A stretch of DNA of 64,000 bases from Symsagittifera roscoffensis (GCF_963678635.1 NC_087062.1:86527845-86591844), one strand, 5' to 3'. Shown: positions 23,561 through 35,258, numbered from the stretch's first letter. Notes: generated by a model not told the origin, from the sequence alone. Made by a program: numbers and translations.

Positions 23561-23927
23561 CTATTCAATAATGTCCAAAAACTACTTTGGATTTTCCTGT
23601 TCTTGAATCGCATGCAACGTGCAAGGTCATATTCACTAACCGCCACGCAACTTCTGTTCTTGTTCAAAAGCTTTCCAACAAATCCCTTTTCAGAACCACA
23701 TTATGTTATCCATTTTGACTGACACACATTATAAGGAAGCTTCCAACGGAATGGTTTTTACATTTAAGTTAGATAAGGGGCGCATGCAACATAAAAGTGA
23801 TTTCATGGTTAATAAGATTCAAAAAGTGATTCAAAACGCTACTGTAAAAAAATGCCTGCAGCGCAAAATAACATCTGCATGATACGATCGCAACAGGTTC
23901 GATCAAGATTAAATCTTTGAATCAAAC

Positions 23928-24145
23928 AACGATATAATTGTAATCCCATACCAATCAGATCTATCAATCTGTTCATCCCCCTCGATTCAAACTCAAAGAC
24001 ATCTTTATCTCAGAAAAATGTGATTGGTCTGTCAAACGATTTAAGTTCTGGACAAGGTGTTTTTATAAGCTGGAGGAATTAACTCGAGAATCAGACGAAT
24101 CATTATGATGAACCAATAAATGTTGTCACTTGTGTATCGTTCTAA
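23928..24145 (+). repeat. LTR-like direct repeat, copy 1
   Basis: About 218 bp shared with 25106-25328: TACCAATCAGATCTATCAATC, TTTTTATAAGCTGGAGGAAT, GAACCAATAAATGTT. The TATA-like TTTTATAA followed about 60 bp later by AATAAA is what the end of an LTR or a promoter/poly(A) pair looks like. About 45 bp downstream stands CGGCGCCATAAA, which might be a primer-binding region. The two copies could be LTRs of a small non-autonomous element or independent solo LTRs. Confidence 0.5.
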
Positions 24146-24242
24146 TATAATTATGTGGTAATGCTTTGGTTCTGTTGTTGATATGTCACAATCGGCGCCA
24201 TAAATTTATTAGGCAAAATCCAATAAAAACAAACAATGCACA

Positions 24243-24461
24243 GCTGTCGCCTTCATTGTCCGGGTCGAGGTCCGCGACTTAAGAAAAGACTTTATAAGTC
24301 GCGCCGCATACCGTTTTAGGAATGTACTTCGCAGTCGCCCCACGTGTTTAAGCCACGCCTTCAGTCTTTTCTTAAGAAGAGCCTTCAGTCTTTTCTTAAG
24401 TCGCGCAGTCAGTCGTTTTTTTAAGTCGCGCCGTCAGTCTTTTCTTAAATCGCGCCGTAAG
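24243..24461. repeat. GC-rich minisatellite, AAGTCGCGCCG units
   Basis: Imperfect units of about 24 bp built from CAGTCTTTTCTTAAGTCGCG recur at least five times up to the CCCGGG of the next element. The same unit reappears at 25562-25632. The CpG-rich core stands out in AT-rich DNA. Confidence 0.8.
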
Positions 24462-25090
24462 CCCGGGTTAACCTTCATAGACCAAAAATGCTAATCATAC
24501 AATTCCATAAATTAAGTCTATGAAAAAATACTAATAAAAAAAATTCATTTATTTTGCAAAGAGGGAGCTATCGAGTTTTTGGAGAACTTGTTTCTGTTTT
24601 GGCATAAAATTTTCTGTATCGTACTAAATAAAAAAGAAAATAATTTTTTCGAAAAAAATGCTAATCACACAATTTCCATATATGAAAAATGTATGACTAG
24701 TTTTTTTAATGACCACAACAAAAAAACTTTCCAAGTAATTTTGAATTTGTCCCAAAAATTTTTTTGTTTTTTTTTCAATCGCAAATCGAAATTTGTACTT
24801 AAACAAACATTTTTTAGAAAAAAAAGCTCTGAGTGCAAAATATAATTTTTGAGCTCATAATGTAGTTCTGCTTACACTAATATCAGATTTTTTTTACTTT
24901 TTGCTTATTAAATTCTTTCAAAAACGCTAAGAACTACTATTTTGTTTTGTATGGCATGTTTAGGCATGCCTTGATTAGTACCTGATAATTTAAAATTTCA
25001 AATTTTGAAAGTAATCTTCGTTGAAAATTTTTGCCAACATATAAAAGATTGATGTTTTAGTTATATTATTTGTGTCAGACAGAAATAAGA
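24462..25090. mobile_element. CCCGGG-family element, truncated copy
   Basis: Starts CCCGGGTTAACCTTCATAGACC and runs parallel to the full copy at 27755-28695 through shared blocks such as CAAGTAATTTTGAA, TTCAATCGCAAAT, TTTCAAAAACGCT and ATGCCTTGAT. It breaks off just before the LTR-like repeat at 25106. No coding sequence. Confidence 0.65.
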
Positions 25091-25105
25091 CATTTCAGGC
25101 CAAAA

Positions 25106-25328
25106 AGCGATATAGTTGTAATCTCATACCAATCAGATCTATCAATCTGTTCATCACCCCCCTGCTTCGAAAAAATTTCCAAGCTCAAAGACATCTTTAT
25201 CTTAGAAACATGGGATTGATCTGTCGACTGATTTAAGTTTTGCACAGATATTTTTATAAGCTGGAGGAATTAACTCAAGAATCAGACGAATCATTATAAT
25301 GAACCAATAAATGTTTCACCTGTGTATC
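25106..25328 (+). repeat. LTR-like direct repeat, copy 2
   Basis: Homologous to 23928-24145 in the same orientation, with TTTTTATAAGCTGGAGGAAT and GAACCAATAAATGTT intact. Similarity ends shortly after TGTGTATC. It interrupts a CCCGGG-family element. Confidence 0.5.
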
Positions 25329-25561
25329 TGATCACCCAAATAGTGAAATACTTTGCGGCCTGTTTTTGTTCGAGGCAGTTAATTTTTGGGAATTTTTTCC
25401 TGCCAAATTTTTGTTTTTCCATTTTTGATACTTACTTTGTAATACTTAACTGAACAAGATTTTTGGCAAGAGAGAATCAATTATTTGTGTAAGAGAGAAT
25501 CAAGACATTTTGGGCCGTTTCCAATACATTTTTACTGCGAGACGGGCAAATTTTTTTTCAA

Positions 25562-25632
25562 TTTTTTCTTGAGTTGCGCCGTAAGTCTTTTCTTAAGTCG
25601 CGCCGTGAGTGTTTTCTTAAGTAGCGCCGTTC
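25562..25632. repeat. Second patch of the AAGTCGCGCCG minisatellite
   Basis: Three imperfect units (CCGTAAGTCTTTTCTTAAG, CGCGCCGTGAGTGTTTTCTT, AAGTAGCGCCGT). The 25330-25560 stretch before it holds no gene. Confidence 0.75.
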
Positions 25633-26001
25633 AGAAGTTATTATGAAAAAAATTAATTGGGGAAACAAAACAGACTAGACTGAGCTGAATAATTGATGTA
25701 ATATCTGTCAACCACAGACAGCGATAACTAGTTTTTTTTAGCGATTGCAAAAACAGATAATTGAATAGTTATTCAACAAAAAATTGAAATGTTTTCTATG
25801 TTTGGGTAACTAAAAAATGCATTTCAGAACGAACTAATTTGAGCTATTTTAAACGTGGCATTTTTTTTTTGAATGGTAATGCGTAGATATATCAGTTCAA
25901 TGAATTTTATCTGGGACGCCATAGAACAAACATGAGAAAAAATTCAAAATTTTTGAGCTTTGATTATTTTTATTGTTCCGATTTTCCTGCTTACAATTTT
26001 T

Positions 26002-26414
26002 TGTTCCGATTTTCGATTTTACGAAAGTAACGGAATATTTGCGCTCGGGTGAGGTTTTTTTCTTCAGACAAATTTCGACTTTTTAACTAGCAATTTTTGA
26101 CAAATTTTTTTCATATCATTCAAAACGTATTGTTGACTTGTGATTAAATTGAAAAGATATTTCACCTGTGATCGTTTTTTGCAAAGTTATGGGTGTTTAA
26201 AGATTGCCATTTTGTTCAATTTGGGACAACAAACGCGCGATATTTTTGGATTTTATATGGTTGTGGGGAGATGACTTTCACAAAGAATCTCAAATTTAAG
26301 AAAAAAAAATCATTTTTCTTATTATATTTAAGTTTTACAAGTTATTATTGCTCCATAGACCTTAAAAGGCAGTCGAAACAATCAAGGCTTAGCACCGGTT
26401 CGAGCAGTCTTGTT
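26002..26414 (+). mobile_element. GTTCCGAC-family repeat
   Basis: Starts TGTTCCGATTTTCG and ACGAAAGTAACGGAATATTTG and ends CGAGCAGTCTTGTTAC. It aligns with the inverted copy at 54801-55337 and partial copies elsewhere. No coding frame and no clear terminal inverted repeats, so the class is open. Confidence 0.7.
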
Positions 26415-26913
26415 ACGCTTTGCAGATGTTTTAATTTATTTCGAGTCGAAATGCTAGCGTTTTGATCAACTTTTCAACACACTATGTGTTGAGTGAATGT
26501 TTCTAAGGTTGTCGGGTTAACCCTGTCCTCTTCAAAGGCTATGCGCAATCCCGACAATCCATTGATAACAACTTCTGTTTTTTCATGCGGATTGAAAACT
26601 TGCGGAGTGAAAACTTGCGGATTTTTTTTTATCCAACATCATCTTCATGGAACTTTGTCGGGTGCGCTTTGAATTAATTTTTCAAACCAAATGCATTGGT
26701 TTATATTTTTGTTGGAACGTATGTAAGATTTGATTTTCATTTGTCTGTGCTGCCTTGAAATTGTTTCGATAGCTTTCGTACTTCGCTGTGTAGGTTTTTT
26801 TTACCTTTCGGAGCCTGACGATCATTTCAAAATTTGATTTAGTGTTATGACTTTGAAACTGTCTAGGTAATTTGCCACTGATGCAATTAGCCTTAGGATT
26901 CTTTCAACACTGC

Positions 26914-27552
26914 ACCCGCATCCAAATTTAGGCGTAAATAATCGATTATAACGGATTATAATGATGATTTTTTGACAATTATAATCGATTATATTTACCA
27001 AAGTTAGGTCTTTAAGGAATTTATAATTTTTCCGAATCAATCATGAAACTAAATCAAATTGCTGATGTTTCGGTGCTTAAAAAAGCTTAGAATATGCATC
27101 ACAAAACAATTCTAATGAAATGAAGAAAAAAAACTTATAAATTTGAATTAATTGGAAAACTTTAAAAATATTTTTCTCATTTTTCATAGGAGCCAACATC
27201 CACAAAAAACATAAAATATAAGCAATTTGGATGCAACTTCGAGGACAAAAATTGACAAACAAAAAGGATTATAATTAATTTCGATCGATTAATAATAGAT
27301 TTTTGTGCAGAAATTTGAATAAAATAATGGAGTATAATCAATTATAATCGATTATAATTATATCGAAAAATAGACGAATAAATAATCGATTATAATCAAT
27401 TGTAATGGATTATAATTAACTGTAATTTGACTTCAAAAAGAGAGATTATAATCGACTAATAATTGATTAAAATCGATTGTTTCTCAATTTTAGTGAAACT
27501 GGTACCAAAATTGTAATATAATCAATTCTTAACTTTTGAAACTGGATGCGGG
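26914..27552. mobile_element. CCCGCATCC-ended element filled with ATCGATTATAA motifs
   Basis: The ends are CCCGCATCCAAATTT (left) and, inverted, CCCGCATCCAGTTTC (right). Between them ATAATCGATTATAA or one-base variants occur about ten times, on both strands because the motif is self-complementary. The interior has no supported gene. A target duplication was not identified. Confidence 0.6.
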
Positions 27553-27754
27553 CAAACAAACGCATTGTGATTATTTTAACTCATATTTGTGTTTACATAA
27601 AACTTCGCTATGCTTTTCGCACTTGTCATTACGCGTTCCCGCAAACTTTGATGCAATCGGTGGGTTTTATCTCCACAGTGTATTGTTTCTTCAATTTTCG
27701 GTGACCCTTATTGTTCTCTTTCTCTCAGACGTTTTTCTGTTTCAATGCACAAAA

Positions 27755-28695
27755 CCCGGGTTGACCTCCATACACCGAAAATGCTTATCATACAATTCCA
27801 TACATCAAGTATGTGGGAAAATGCTTGTCATACAATTTTCATACAATTTCTAAAAATGGTTGAAAACTGGTATAAACTCATTTCTGTGTGTGTTTGATTG
27901 TAATAAAACAATCTGGTGATAAAAAACGGAGGTTTTCGTTTTTTGAAAAAAATGCTTTTCATACAATTCTCATATATGAAAATTGTATGACTGGCATTTT
28001 TTTGGTGGCGACACAAAAAAATTTTCAAGTAATTTTGAAAATTTAGCCCAAAAATTTTTTTGTTTTTTTTTTCAACCGCAAATAGATTTTGGTACGCAAA
28101 CAAACATTTTTCGAAAAAAAAATTTTGCATGCAAAATTTAATATTTTGTGTGCATAACGTAGTCCTGGATACGATAAAATTGGCTTTTATTTTCTTTTCA
28201 CTGAATTTTTTTTTTTCAAAAACGCTGAAAATTCCTCTTTCTTTTGTATGGGGTGTTAATGTATGCCTTGATCAATGTCTGATAATTTGAAAATTCAAAA
28301 ATTTAATATAATCATCATTAAAAAATTTTGCCAAAAAATAAAAGTTTGTTACTTTTTGATATATCAATTGTGAAAGACAGCCAAATTCAGGTCGTTTTCT
28401 TAGCATTTTAAATGCAAGACCGTCCAACCTTTGGTGTTTTGAGTAACCAAGGTCTTTGTCACTAGTGTTCGGTTGCAAACACAACCGAAAATTTATCAGA
28501 AACTAAATTTAGAAAGAAAAAATCAAAATTTTTGGTTTATGGGAAAACGCCTATCATACAATTTTCATATATGGAAAAATGCTTATCATAGAGTTTTCAT
28601 ACAATTTTCTGTACGTATGGAATTGTATGAAATTGTATGACAAGAAGTTTCTCATATATGGAAATTGTATGATAAGAAGTTTTGGTCAACCCGGG
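27755..28695. mobile_element. CCCGGG-family element, fullest copy
   Basis: Terminal inverted repeats CCCGGGTTGACCTCCATAC and GGTCAACCCGGG. The outer 100-150 bp at each end are a tangle of short inverted and direct repeats of CATACAATTTTCATATATGG. The ~450-bp interior is shared with 24462-25090. Non-coding, so non-autonomous. Confidence 0.75.
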
Positions 28696-29333
28696 AATCT
28701 TCTCGCAATGGATCTGAACAAATATTGAATCATTGCTTTCCGTTGACAAGTGATGTTAAATTTCCAAGAAAACGGCTCTTGTCACGAGAAAATTCATCAG
28801 ACATATCTATCTTTTCTTTGACGATCTACTGACTTTCACCCTGAAAAAAAATTGTCTGCACCCGTGTTTTTTGAATAAACTGTAGGTAAATCAACCATCA
28901 TCAGGACTTCATTTTCTGGGATACTTTTTTGACATAGTGCCCAGTTTGCTTTCTACTGCCTAATTGTGTTCCATACTCCGAAATTACAGTGAACCTCCTA
29001 AACCTTGTTTCAATGATTTTATATAGTGCTTCGTATCTAAAACATTCGGATGCATTGGGGAAATACCAAATCATTTCACTTCACCAGTCTATTTTTGTTC
29101 GCATCAGCACTTCGAAATCGAAGATCCAATTCACTTTATCACAAGGGGTATAACTCTGCTCTCTGAAGTTTTCTTTTTCTTAGCTGAACATATTTGAAGA
29201 TCACTTTCACGATTGCTTTTTTTTCTACAATTTTTGCACAGGCTCATGTATTTGTTATTCCGCAACTCTAAATGCACAAACAATGGTGTTCTGAAATCTT
29301 CCAAAAGTTTTAAATCTATGCCGTTCTTATAAA

Positions 29334-29548
29334 CCCCGTTTGACCTCCATACACCGAAAATGGTTATCATACAATTCCATACATCAAGTGTATGGAAAAA
29401 TGCTTGTCATACAATTTTCATATATGGAAAAATCTTTATCATAGAGATTTCATACAATGTTCTGTACGTATGGCATTGTATGGAATTGTATGACAAGAAG
29501 TTTTTCATAAATGGAAATTGTATGATTAAAAGTTTTGGTCAACCCGGG
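29334..29548. mobile_element. CCCGGG-family element, internally deleted copy
   Basis: Same ends as 27755-28695 (TTTGACCTCCATACACCG ... GGTCAACCCGGG) with nearly the whole interior gone, leaving 215 bp of the terminal CATACAATTTTCATATATGG repeats. Confidence 0.75.
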
Positions 29549-29571
29549 AACTAAAAAACTACTAGATCTAT

Positions 29572-29773
29572 CATTACGAGTTCAAACTGTGCACTGGATA
29601 GGAGCATAATTTTGTGTCTGTATGTTCCTCCATTCCAGAGACAAGTCTTTAAACATGTTAAAATTTTGTCCGAACGATCAAAGAGAAGGAAAGAACAAAA
29701 GAAGAACAAAGGGAGCGTCCTTGTTGCGGAATCCGCTTACAATGCACAAAATGCTTAGTTTGGCCTCGTAATG
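29572..29773. mobile_element. CATTACGAG-ended MITE, copy 1
   Basis: Left end CATTACGAGTTCAAACTGTG; right end inverted CATTACGAGGCCAAACTAAG. The body TGCACTGGATAGGAGCATAA is shared with 58553-58690. About 200 bp, non-coding. Confidence 0.65.
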
Positions 29774-30654
29774 ATGCTTTTTCGATGTTTAGTTTTTTAG
29801 ACCGTTCGCTTTCATTCTTGATCCAGGTTGACCATTACTCTGTGTTATTTTTAAAAATTTGGATTAATTTTAGTTCTTTGATATCCGGGATCTGCCGAAG
29901 TCGTTACTCTTTTCACGTGACTGCGGACATTTGTTTTTGTAAAATTCCCAAAATTGGCAACTCTTTTGGCAGCAAAGACTGCTAATTTTTTTTTCCGAAT
30001 ACAACCAAGCTAGAAACTTGTTCGAATTTTATGAAATTGAATAAATTGTATCTAACTTCAGTGTCAATTGTTTGTTTTATAGAGAACTGTTCTGTTTCAG
30101 ATGCTGATGTCAGATGTTATTGGAAGACGATAGTCCCACTAAATTGTGCTCGAACAGACACAAAAAAGTCACATCTTAGTGGAATATTGCTTTTTTAAAT
30201 TACTCAGCTCGCTAACAGGTTTTTTTCTTCTCAGGTTTTCCCTTAGGAAAAGATTAAGAACTTATTTGCTTTCTCAGCAAAAGAGGAGAATTTACTATGA
30301 GAAAACAAAACTTCTCTGGTTTTTTGTTCTTTTTTCAGAGACTGATCATCGTATGGAATGGAAATCTAAGTAGTTTGTGCCCAATCCAAAGTAGTTTTAG
30401 CTGTAATTCTAATTGTTAAATAATACTAATCAAAAAATTTTCATAAATAAAAAAATTCTAGTTTCACATTTCCCATATATCAAAAAAGCTAGTCGTACAG
30501 TTTCTATATATGGAGAAAAGCTAGTTATTCACTTTGCATATAATCAATTCAATTATTCGATACAATGAAGAAATACATACGTAATCACTCACTGCATCAG
30601 GATAGCTAGAACAGGCTTTTCAACCTAAAAAGTAGCTACCCTCCGGGATAACTA
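29774..30654. other. Spacer, no gene
   Basis: Short frames only (66 and 75 codons, plus strand) with no support. At 30423-30545 CATATATCAAAAAAGCTAGT and similar strings look like a decayed CCCGGG-family end. Confidence 0.4.
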
Positions 30655-30660
30655 TCACAA

Positions 30661-33422
30661 TTAAGTAACGACAACGGGTAAACAAATCAGAAAAAAATTG
30701 TCGACCAGCTGTACATTGTCTGAAATGTAATTTCTTTTGAAAACCTTTAAGAATTTTGACAGATGTTCTTGAGAGTACGCTTCGATCTTATCTGGTAGGA
30801 GTTTATTTGACATCAAAAAATTGAAACATTTAACAATTTTGCCTGAAAGGGAGTTTTCCAATGTTTTAGTCCTACAGCGAAAAAACGTAATCATTCCGTT
30901 AGAAGTAGAACGTGTTTTTCGTTTATTACTATAACTACTGACGTTTAGAAAATCAAGAGGTGGACTCTTTAAATATTGAAAAATGTTTTTTTTTTTTAAA
31001 TGAGTTTAAAAAAATTTCAAGAACTTTTTTGTTATGTGTTCGTATTTGCGTTTAAAGAATAGAGTACGGAGAATTCTTTTTTGGCAGAAATAAGTGTTTT
31101 CTAAATTTGTTTTGCTAGTACTCCATAGAAAAGCAGACCATATGAAATTATAGTTACCACATATGCCAGGTAGAACATTATAGTTACCACATATGCCAGG
31201 CGAGAAAAAACTACCCTGCCCTCATACATAATTCCGTTAAATCGGCCTAGTTTCCTGCACACAGTTTCAAGTTGATCTGTAAGTTTGAGCTGGATATCAA
31301 TGATAACACCCAAGTATTTGAAACAATTTGTAAATCCTATGTTTCAACCGCAAGTGAAAAGTCATTATCCGAACATTGTTCACCAAATGATAAGATTTTA
31401 CATTTTGTAGAGCTTATTGACAATTTATTTCGCACACACCAGTCATCTGTTTTCAGCGAATCATTTTTAAAGTAGTCATTTACCCTTGCCGTTGGGAAAG
31501 AAGCAAGAATAGCAGTGTCGTCCGCAAAAATACTTAATTCCGATTTCGAAACAATGTCGTTGATGAAAAGTAAGAAAAAATGGGTCCAAGAAGAGACCTG
31601 TGGAACTCCGTTTGATGTTACCTGTTGCCTAGAAGTACCGTTCGAATTAACAACAAATTGTTGCTTGTTTGTCAAATAACTTAATATCAGTTTGTTGAAT
31701 TTTCCTCGACGCGCCTAATTTTTCCAGAAGAATACAATGGTTAACTGCATCAAATGCCTTTCTTAGATCAATAAAAAGTGCCAAGTCTCAATATTTTTAG
31801 TCTCAATCGATTTTCGCTTGAATTCAGTAACTCGAAGGATAGCATGGACACAAGAATGTTTTTCGCGGAAACCAAACTGTTCCGCTATTATAATATTGTT
31901 TTTTTAATAAAAACTAGCATTCTTTTACAAATTAATTTTTCAAAAATTTTACTAAAAACTGTCAAAAGAATAATAGGTCGATAATTACTGGGATTTTCTC
32001 TGTCTCCTTCTTTCAGAAAAGCGACATTTTTTGCATTTTTACAAGCATCTGGAAAATATGCACTATCATTACATTAAATAACACTTTTGCCAGGAACACA
32101 GATATGACTGGTGAACATATTTTAATCATTTTAGTTGAAAGACCATCATGACCACTTGAAGTTTTAGTTTTTAAGGCCCCTATTACTTTAAAAACTACAA
32201 AATTTTAAATGTTTCTGTCTAATTGTTGAGAAGCAGAACCAGCAGGTGGCATAGAATTGCTCAGGTGATTACCAATATTGACGAAAAAATCATTAAGTAA
32301 GTTTGGTTCAATCTCTTTTTGAGCTGGTTTTTGTTTTCCACAAAAACAAAATTAAAAGCTTGAAACATTTGTTTTGATGATGTACATTTTTCAATTTTCT
32401 TATCATGATAGTTTCTTTGAGCACGCCTAACTGCCATTTTTTCCTTTTTTCTAAACATTCGGAAGCAATCAATAATCATTTTGGCATGAAGACGATCTTT
32501 CTGATTACACATTTTTATGATATCATTGGTGATCCAGTCTTTGTGTTTTTTCCTTATTAATGTTTGTTGGGGACAATAACGGTCGAAAACATCCAGAAAT
32601 AAATTTGTTAAATCAGTCAACATATCATCAATTGGTTCCAAATTGCAAATATTGAGATTTTGATGCAAACAAACAAAAATTTCAAAAAATTTTCATTTTT
32701 GTTCAGGAGTTTCAAGTTTCGACCTATCTTAAAATTGTCACTATCGTCCAAAAAAGATCCAATAGAGGCAACTAGCGCATAATGATCACTTATAGAAATT
32801 TTTAAAAGTAGTTACGTTCATATCATATTTACTGATGATACGATCAATATAGGTAGAGCTAGATGCAGTTTCTCTTGTTGCTTCACTATTTGATATGAAG
32901 AATCCAAAAAAAACTAAGTATCAACTTTTATTTCTCAATTAATCGAAAATTGCGCGACACGTCCAGAATATCTAAATTCATATCTCCCACAATGATTGAG
33001 TTCTGACATTGTTTTGTATTCAAACTTACGAGTAAATCCTCAAATTGCGTTAGGAAATGCTTTGAATTGTTTGATGGCGGTCGATACATTATACAAATGT
33101 TTAATTTCTGTTTACTACCTAGACTTAAAGTTAAGACAACATTCTCTAGTTCATTCGATAAAACTTCATGCGAAAAGTCAATTTGATCTTTTATGAAAAA
33201 TACTAAACCCCCACCCCTACTTTTTTGCCGGTTAACAAAAATGTCTTTTTGGTAGCCGTCTAAATTATAAATTTCCAAGGGATCATTGTCACTTAACCAA
33301 GTTTTGCATAAGGCAACGACATATGGTTGCCATTTTAGTGAAGCAACAAGAACTTTTAATTCGTCATGATGGTTGCGCAGTGACTGAAAATTTAAGAAAA
33401 GTATGTCCCCGTCGTTACCCAT
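30661..33422 (-). pseudogene. ORF2: endonuclease and reverse transcriptase, broken
   Basis: Begins MGNDGDILFLNFQSLRNHHDE. The endonuclease domain (32928-33422) shows WLSD, GGGLVFF, YRPP and GDMNLD, typical of apurinic-type endonucleases. The linker is at 32261-32668. RT motifs follow: NPSNYRPI near 31990, IDLRKAFDAVNH near 31740-31779, and the catalytic FADDTAIL near 31510-31530, then WC...KLSIS and KYLGV-like sequence to 31101, and a C-terminal piece at 30661-30894. A 26-30 bp local duplication (ATTATAGTTACCACATATGC twice, 31146-31200) disrupts the part after the catalytic domain. At least four frame breaks make it inactive. Confidence 0.85.
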
Positions 33423-33939
33423 TAGAAATCCCTTTTAAATCAAAAATAAAGCTCTAACACAGAAAAAAAAGATGTTTTTCTGATATTCAGAAACTCTTTT
33501 TATTTTTCGGGTTGATCTTTTTCTTCGTTGCTGCCCATATTATCATCATTAACAACATCACCACTGGTAGTCATTTTCCTAGGAGGTGGAGAATGGCTTT
33601 CAATGAGTTTTTTCACCAAACAGCATAGTTTATCAAGTTTCCGCTCTTGTGTATCATTTGCGATTCATGATTATCGGGTGATCTGAAAGCCACGTACCTT
33701 TTCCTTTTCCCCGGAGTTTCCAAAAAAGAATAGGATTTTTGATATTGAACATCGTCGGAATCAGTAGCATTTTGAATAACATCCGTATACTTTTTATTGT
33801 CAGTAGTTACTGAGATATCATTTCCCATATAAATATCAACATCCTTCTTGTTATCAATTGGTTGCCATCTGCCATATGAATTGTACTTTTTAATCTGGAC
33901 TTAATTCTTATGAGTAGATGTTAGTAGATTTTTGTCCCG

Positions 33940-34428
33940 TCAGCAGTAGTTCATAATTTCCCTACCTTTTTCAGCCAATCGTTCGGTGACATAAATTTTA
34001 TTTCCCGTTAAATCATCCCAAAAATCGAATCTCTTATTCCAAACAGCATCTCGCTGTTGATTATACAAAAATTTGGCAATAATCGGACGATTTCGACCCT
34101 TCCCTGGTAAATAATGACACGCGACGATGTCCTGGGGCTGAATTGAAATATTTACTAAACTTAGCATCTTCACAATTGAATGGACAGGGTACTCACCACC
34201 ATCCGACACTCCATGAAATGTTAAACACATAAATGAGGAATACATTTCCACTTTCGTAACTTTTTTCTCCAACTCATGATTGTCGTACAGAAGCCTGTCA
34301 TTCTCACCCCGTAATTCTGTAATTTCATTCTGTTGGGAATCGATCTGTTTTATTAACTGCTCAAGAAGTAATCTAACAGAGTCTCCATTATTCAAATTTG
34401 TCATACAAAATTTTTGCAGTAAGGGCAT
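33940..34428 (-). CDS. ORF1 protein of the non-LTR retrotransposon
   Basis: 162 codons, ATG at 34428 (MPLLQKF). Residues 20-65 form a heptad-like coiled coil (LLLEQLIKQIDSQQNEI, LRGENDRLLYDNHELEKK). Residues 80-160 include ACHYLPGKGRNRPIIAKF and NKIYVTERLAEKG, the pattern of ORF1 RNA-binding C-terminal regions. It is probably cut short: a further in-style frame (33613-33828, ending near a KRKRY basic patch) may be its displaced C-terminus. In intact elements such proteins coat the element RNA and assist target-primed reverse transcription. Confidence 0.6.
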   Translation of the reverse strand: MPLLQKFCMTNLNNGDSVRLLLEQLIKQIDSQQNEITELRGENDRLLYDNHELEKKVTKVEMYSSFMCLTFHGVSDGGEYPVHSIVKMLSLVNISIQPQDIVACHYLPGKGRNRPIIAKFLYNQQRDAVWNKRFDFWDDLTGNKIYVTERLAEKGREIMNYC

Positions 34429-34985
34429 GTTGAATTGTTGAAAGTGAACGCATTTTAAACGAAGTCTTTATGCAGAGAACGTAAAAGAACAACGCGACTG
34501 TTTCTTAGATCTTTTCTCTCTATATTGAAAATTACTAATCATAGACCTTTCATGCAATTTTTTGAACTTAAGAAATTGTACGGAAAGTGTATGGCTAGCA
34601 TTTCTCCATATATTAAAATTGTATGATTAACTTTTTTGTTTAACCCTTCAATCGAAATAGTTATGATTGTTAAGTTTACAATTTGCAACTCCTAATATAC
34701 CATAAATAAGAACATCTGATGCCCAAAAATAAGCAACCAGGTAGAGTTCGTCCATCTATTGACGCATCTGCAAAAACATGCGAATTGAGTTTCGTGGGTT
34801 CAAAATTAAACTTATGTCTGGGGATTTCAATTGTTTTGATATCTACAGTCCTTCATCTCCATAACTCATATTTCTTGGCAAAATCTTTAGGAACATTTCG
34901 TTCCGTTCCGTGTCCTCTAATCTTCAAAGTTTCTTCAGATCACTTCGTATCCAAACGGCATAAAGTGACGACAAGCGTAACGGAT

Positions 34986-35222
34986 TCAAAAATATAAAAC
35001 TGAACCTTCTGGGAGATTACTTGAGCACTTGAACTGGTTCTTCACTCTGTTTACCGCTGCTTTAGTCAAATTAAATATATCCATTTTTAAAAATTGACGC
35101 TTCTTTTCCTGCTTTTCTTTTATTGACAACTCAATAGTGTTAATTTGGAATTCTGTCAACTTGAATTCTCGTTTTGCTGAAACTTCAATTTTTTTGTTTG
35201 AAATTTTCATGTTGTGATTCAT
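34986..35222 (-). CDS. Unassigned 78-codon ORF beside the retroelement insertion
   Basis: ATG at 35222 to a TGA at 34986. The product is lysine- and glutamate-rich (ELSIKEKQEKKRQFLKMD) and ends NLPEGSVLYF. It stands 41 bp from the GATT target duplication of the large LTR element, so if it is a host exon the element has inserted just upstream of its start. No domain or paralog recognised. The stretch 34440-34985 otherwise contains a CCCGGG-family scrap (34528-34648) and no gene. Confidence 0.3.
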   Translation of the reverse strand: MNHNMKISNKKIEVSAKREFKLTEFQINTIELSIKEKQEKKRQFLKMDIFNLTKAAVNRVKNQFKCSSNLPEGSVLYF

Positions 35223-35258
35223 CGTGTGATGAGAAAATGAAAACACTTTTATTGTAAC

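Larger units (their letters stand above)
30655..34435 (-). mobile_element. Decayed non-LTR retrotransposon (CR1/Jockey-like)
   Basis: Two-ORF layout on the minus strand: an ORF1 with a coiled coil and an RNA-binding-like C-terminus, followed by endonuclease and reverse transcriptase pieces. Frameshifts and stops break ORF2. The clade call rests on the ORF1 layout and general motif style and is tentative. The 3' end near 30655 has no clear tail repeat. Confidence 0.8.

Noticed and set aside
24243-24461. CRISPR-like array
   Set aside because: Units are imperfect and contiguous without unique spacers, in animal-type DNA; it is a minisatellite.
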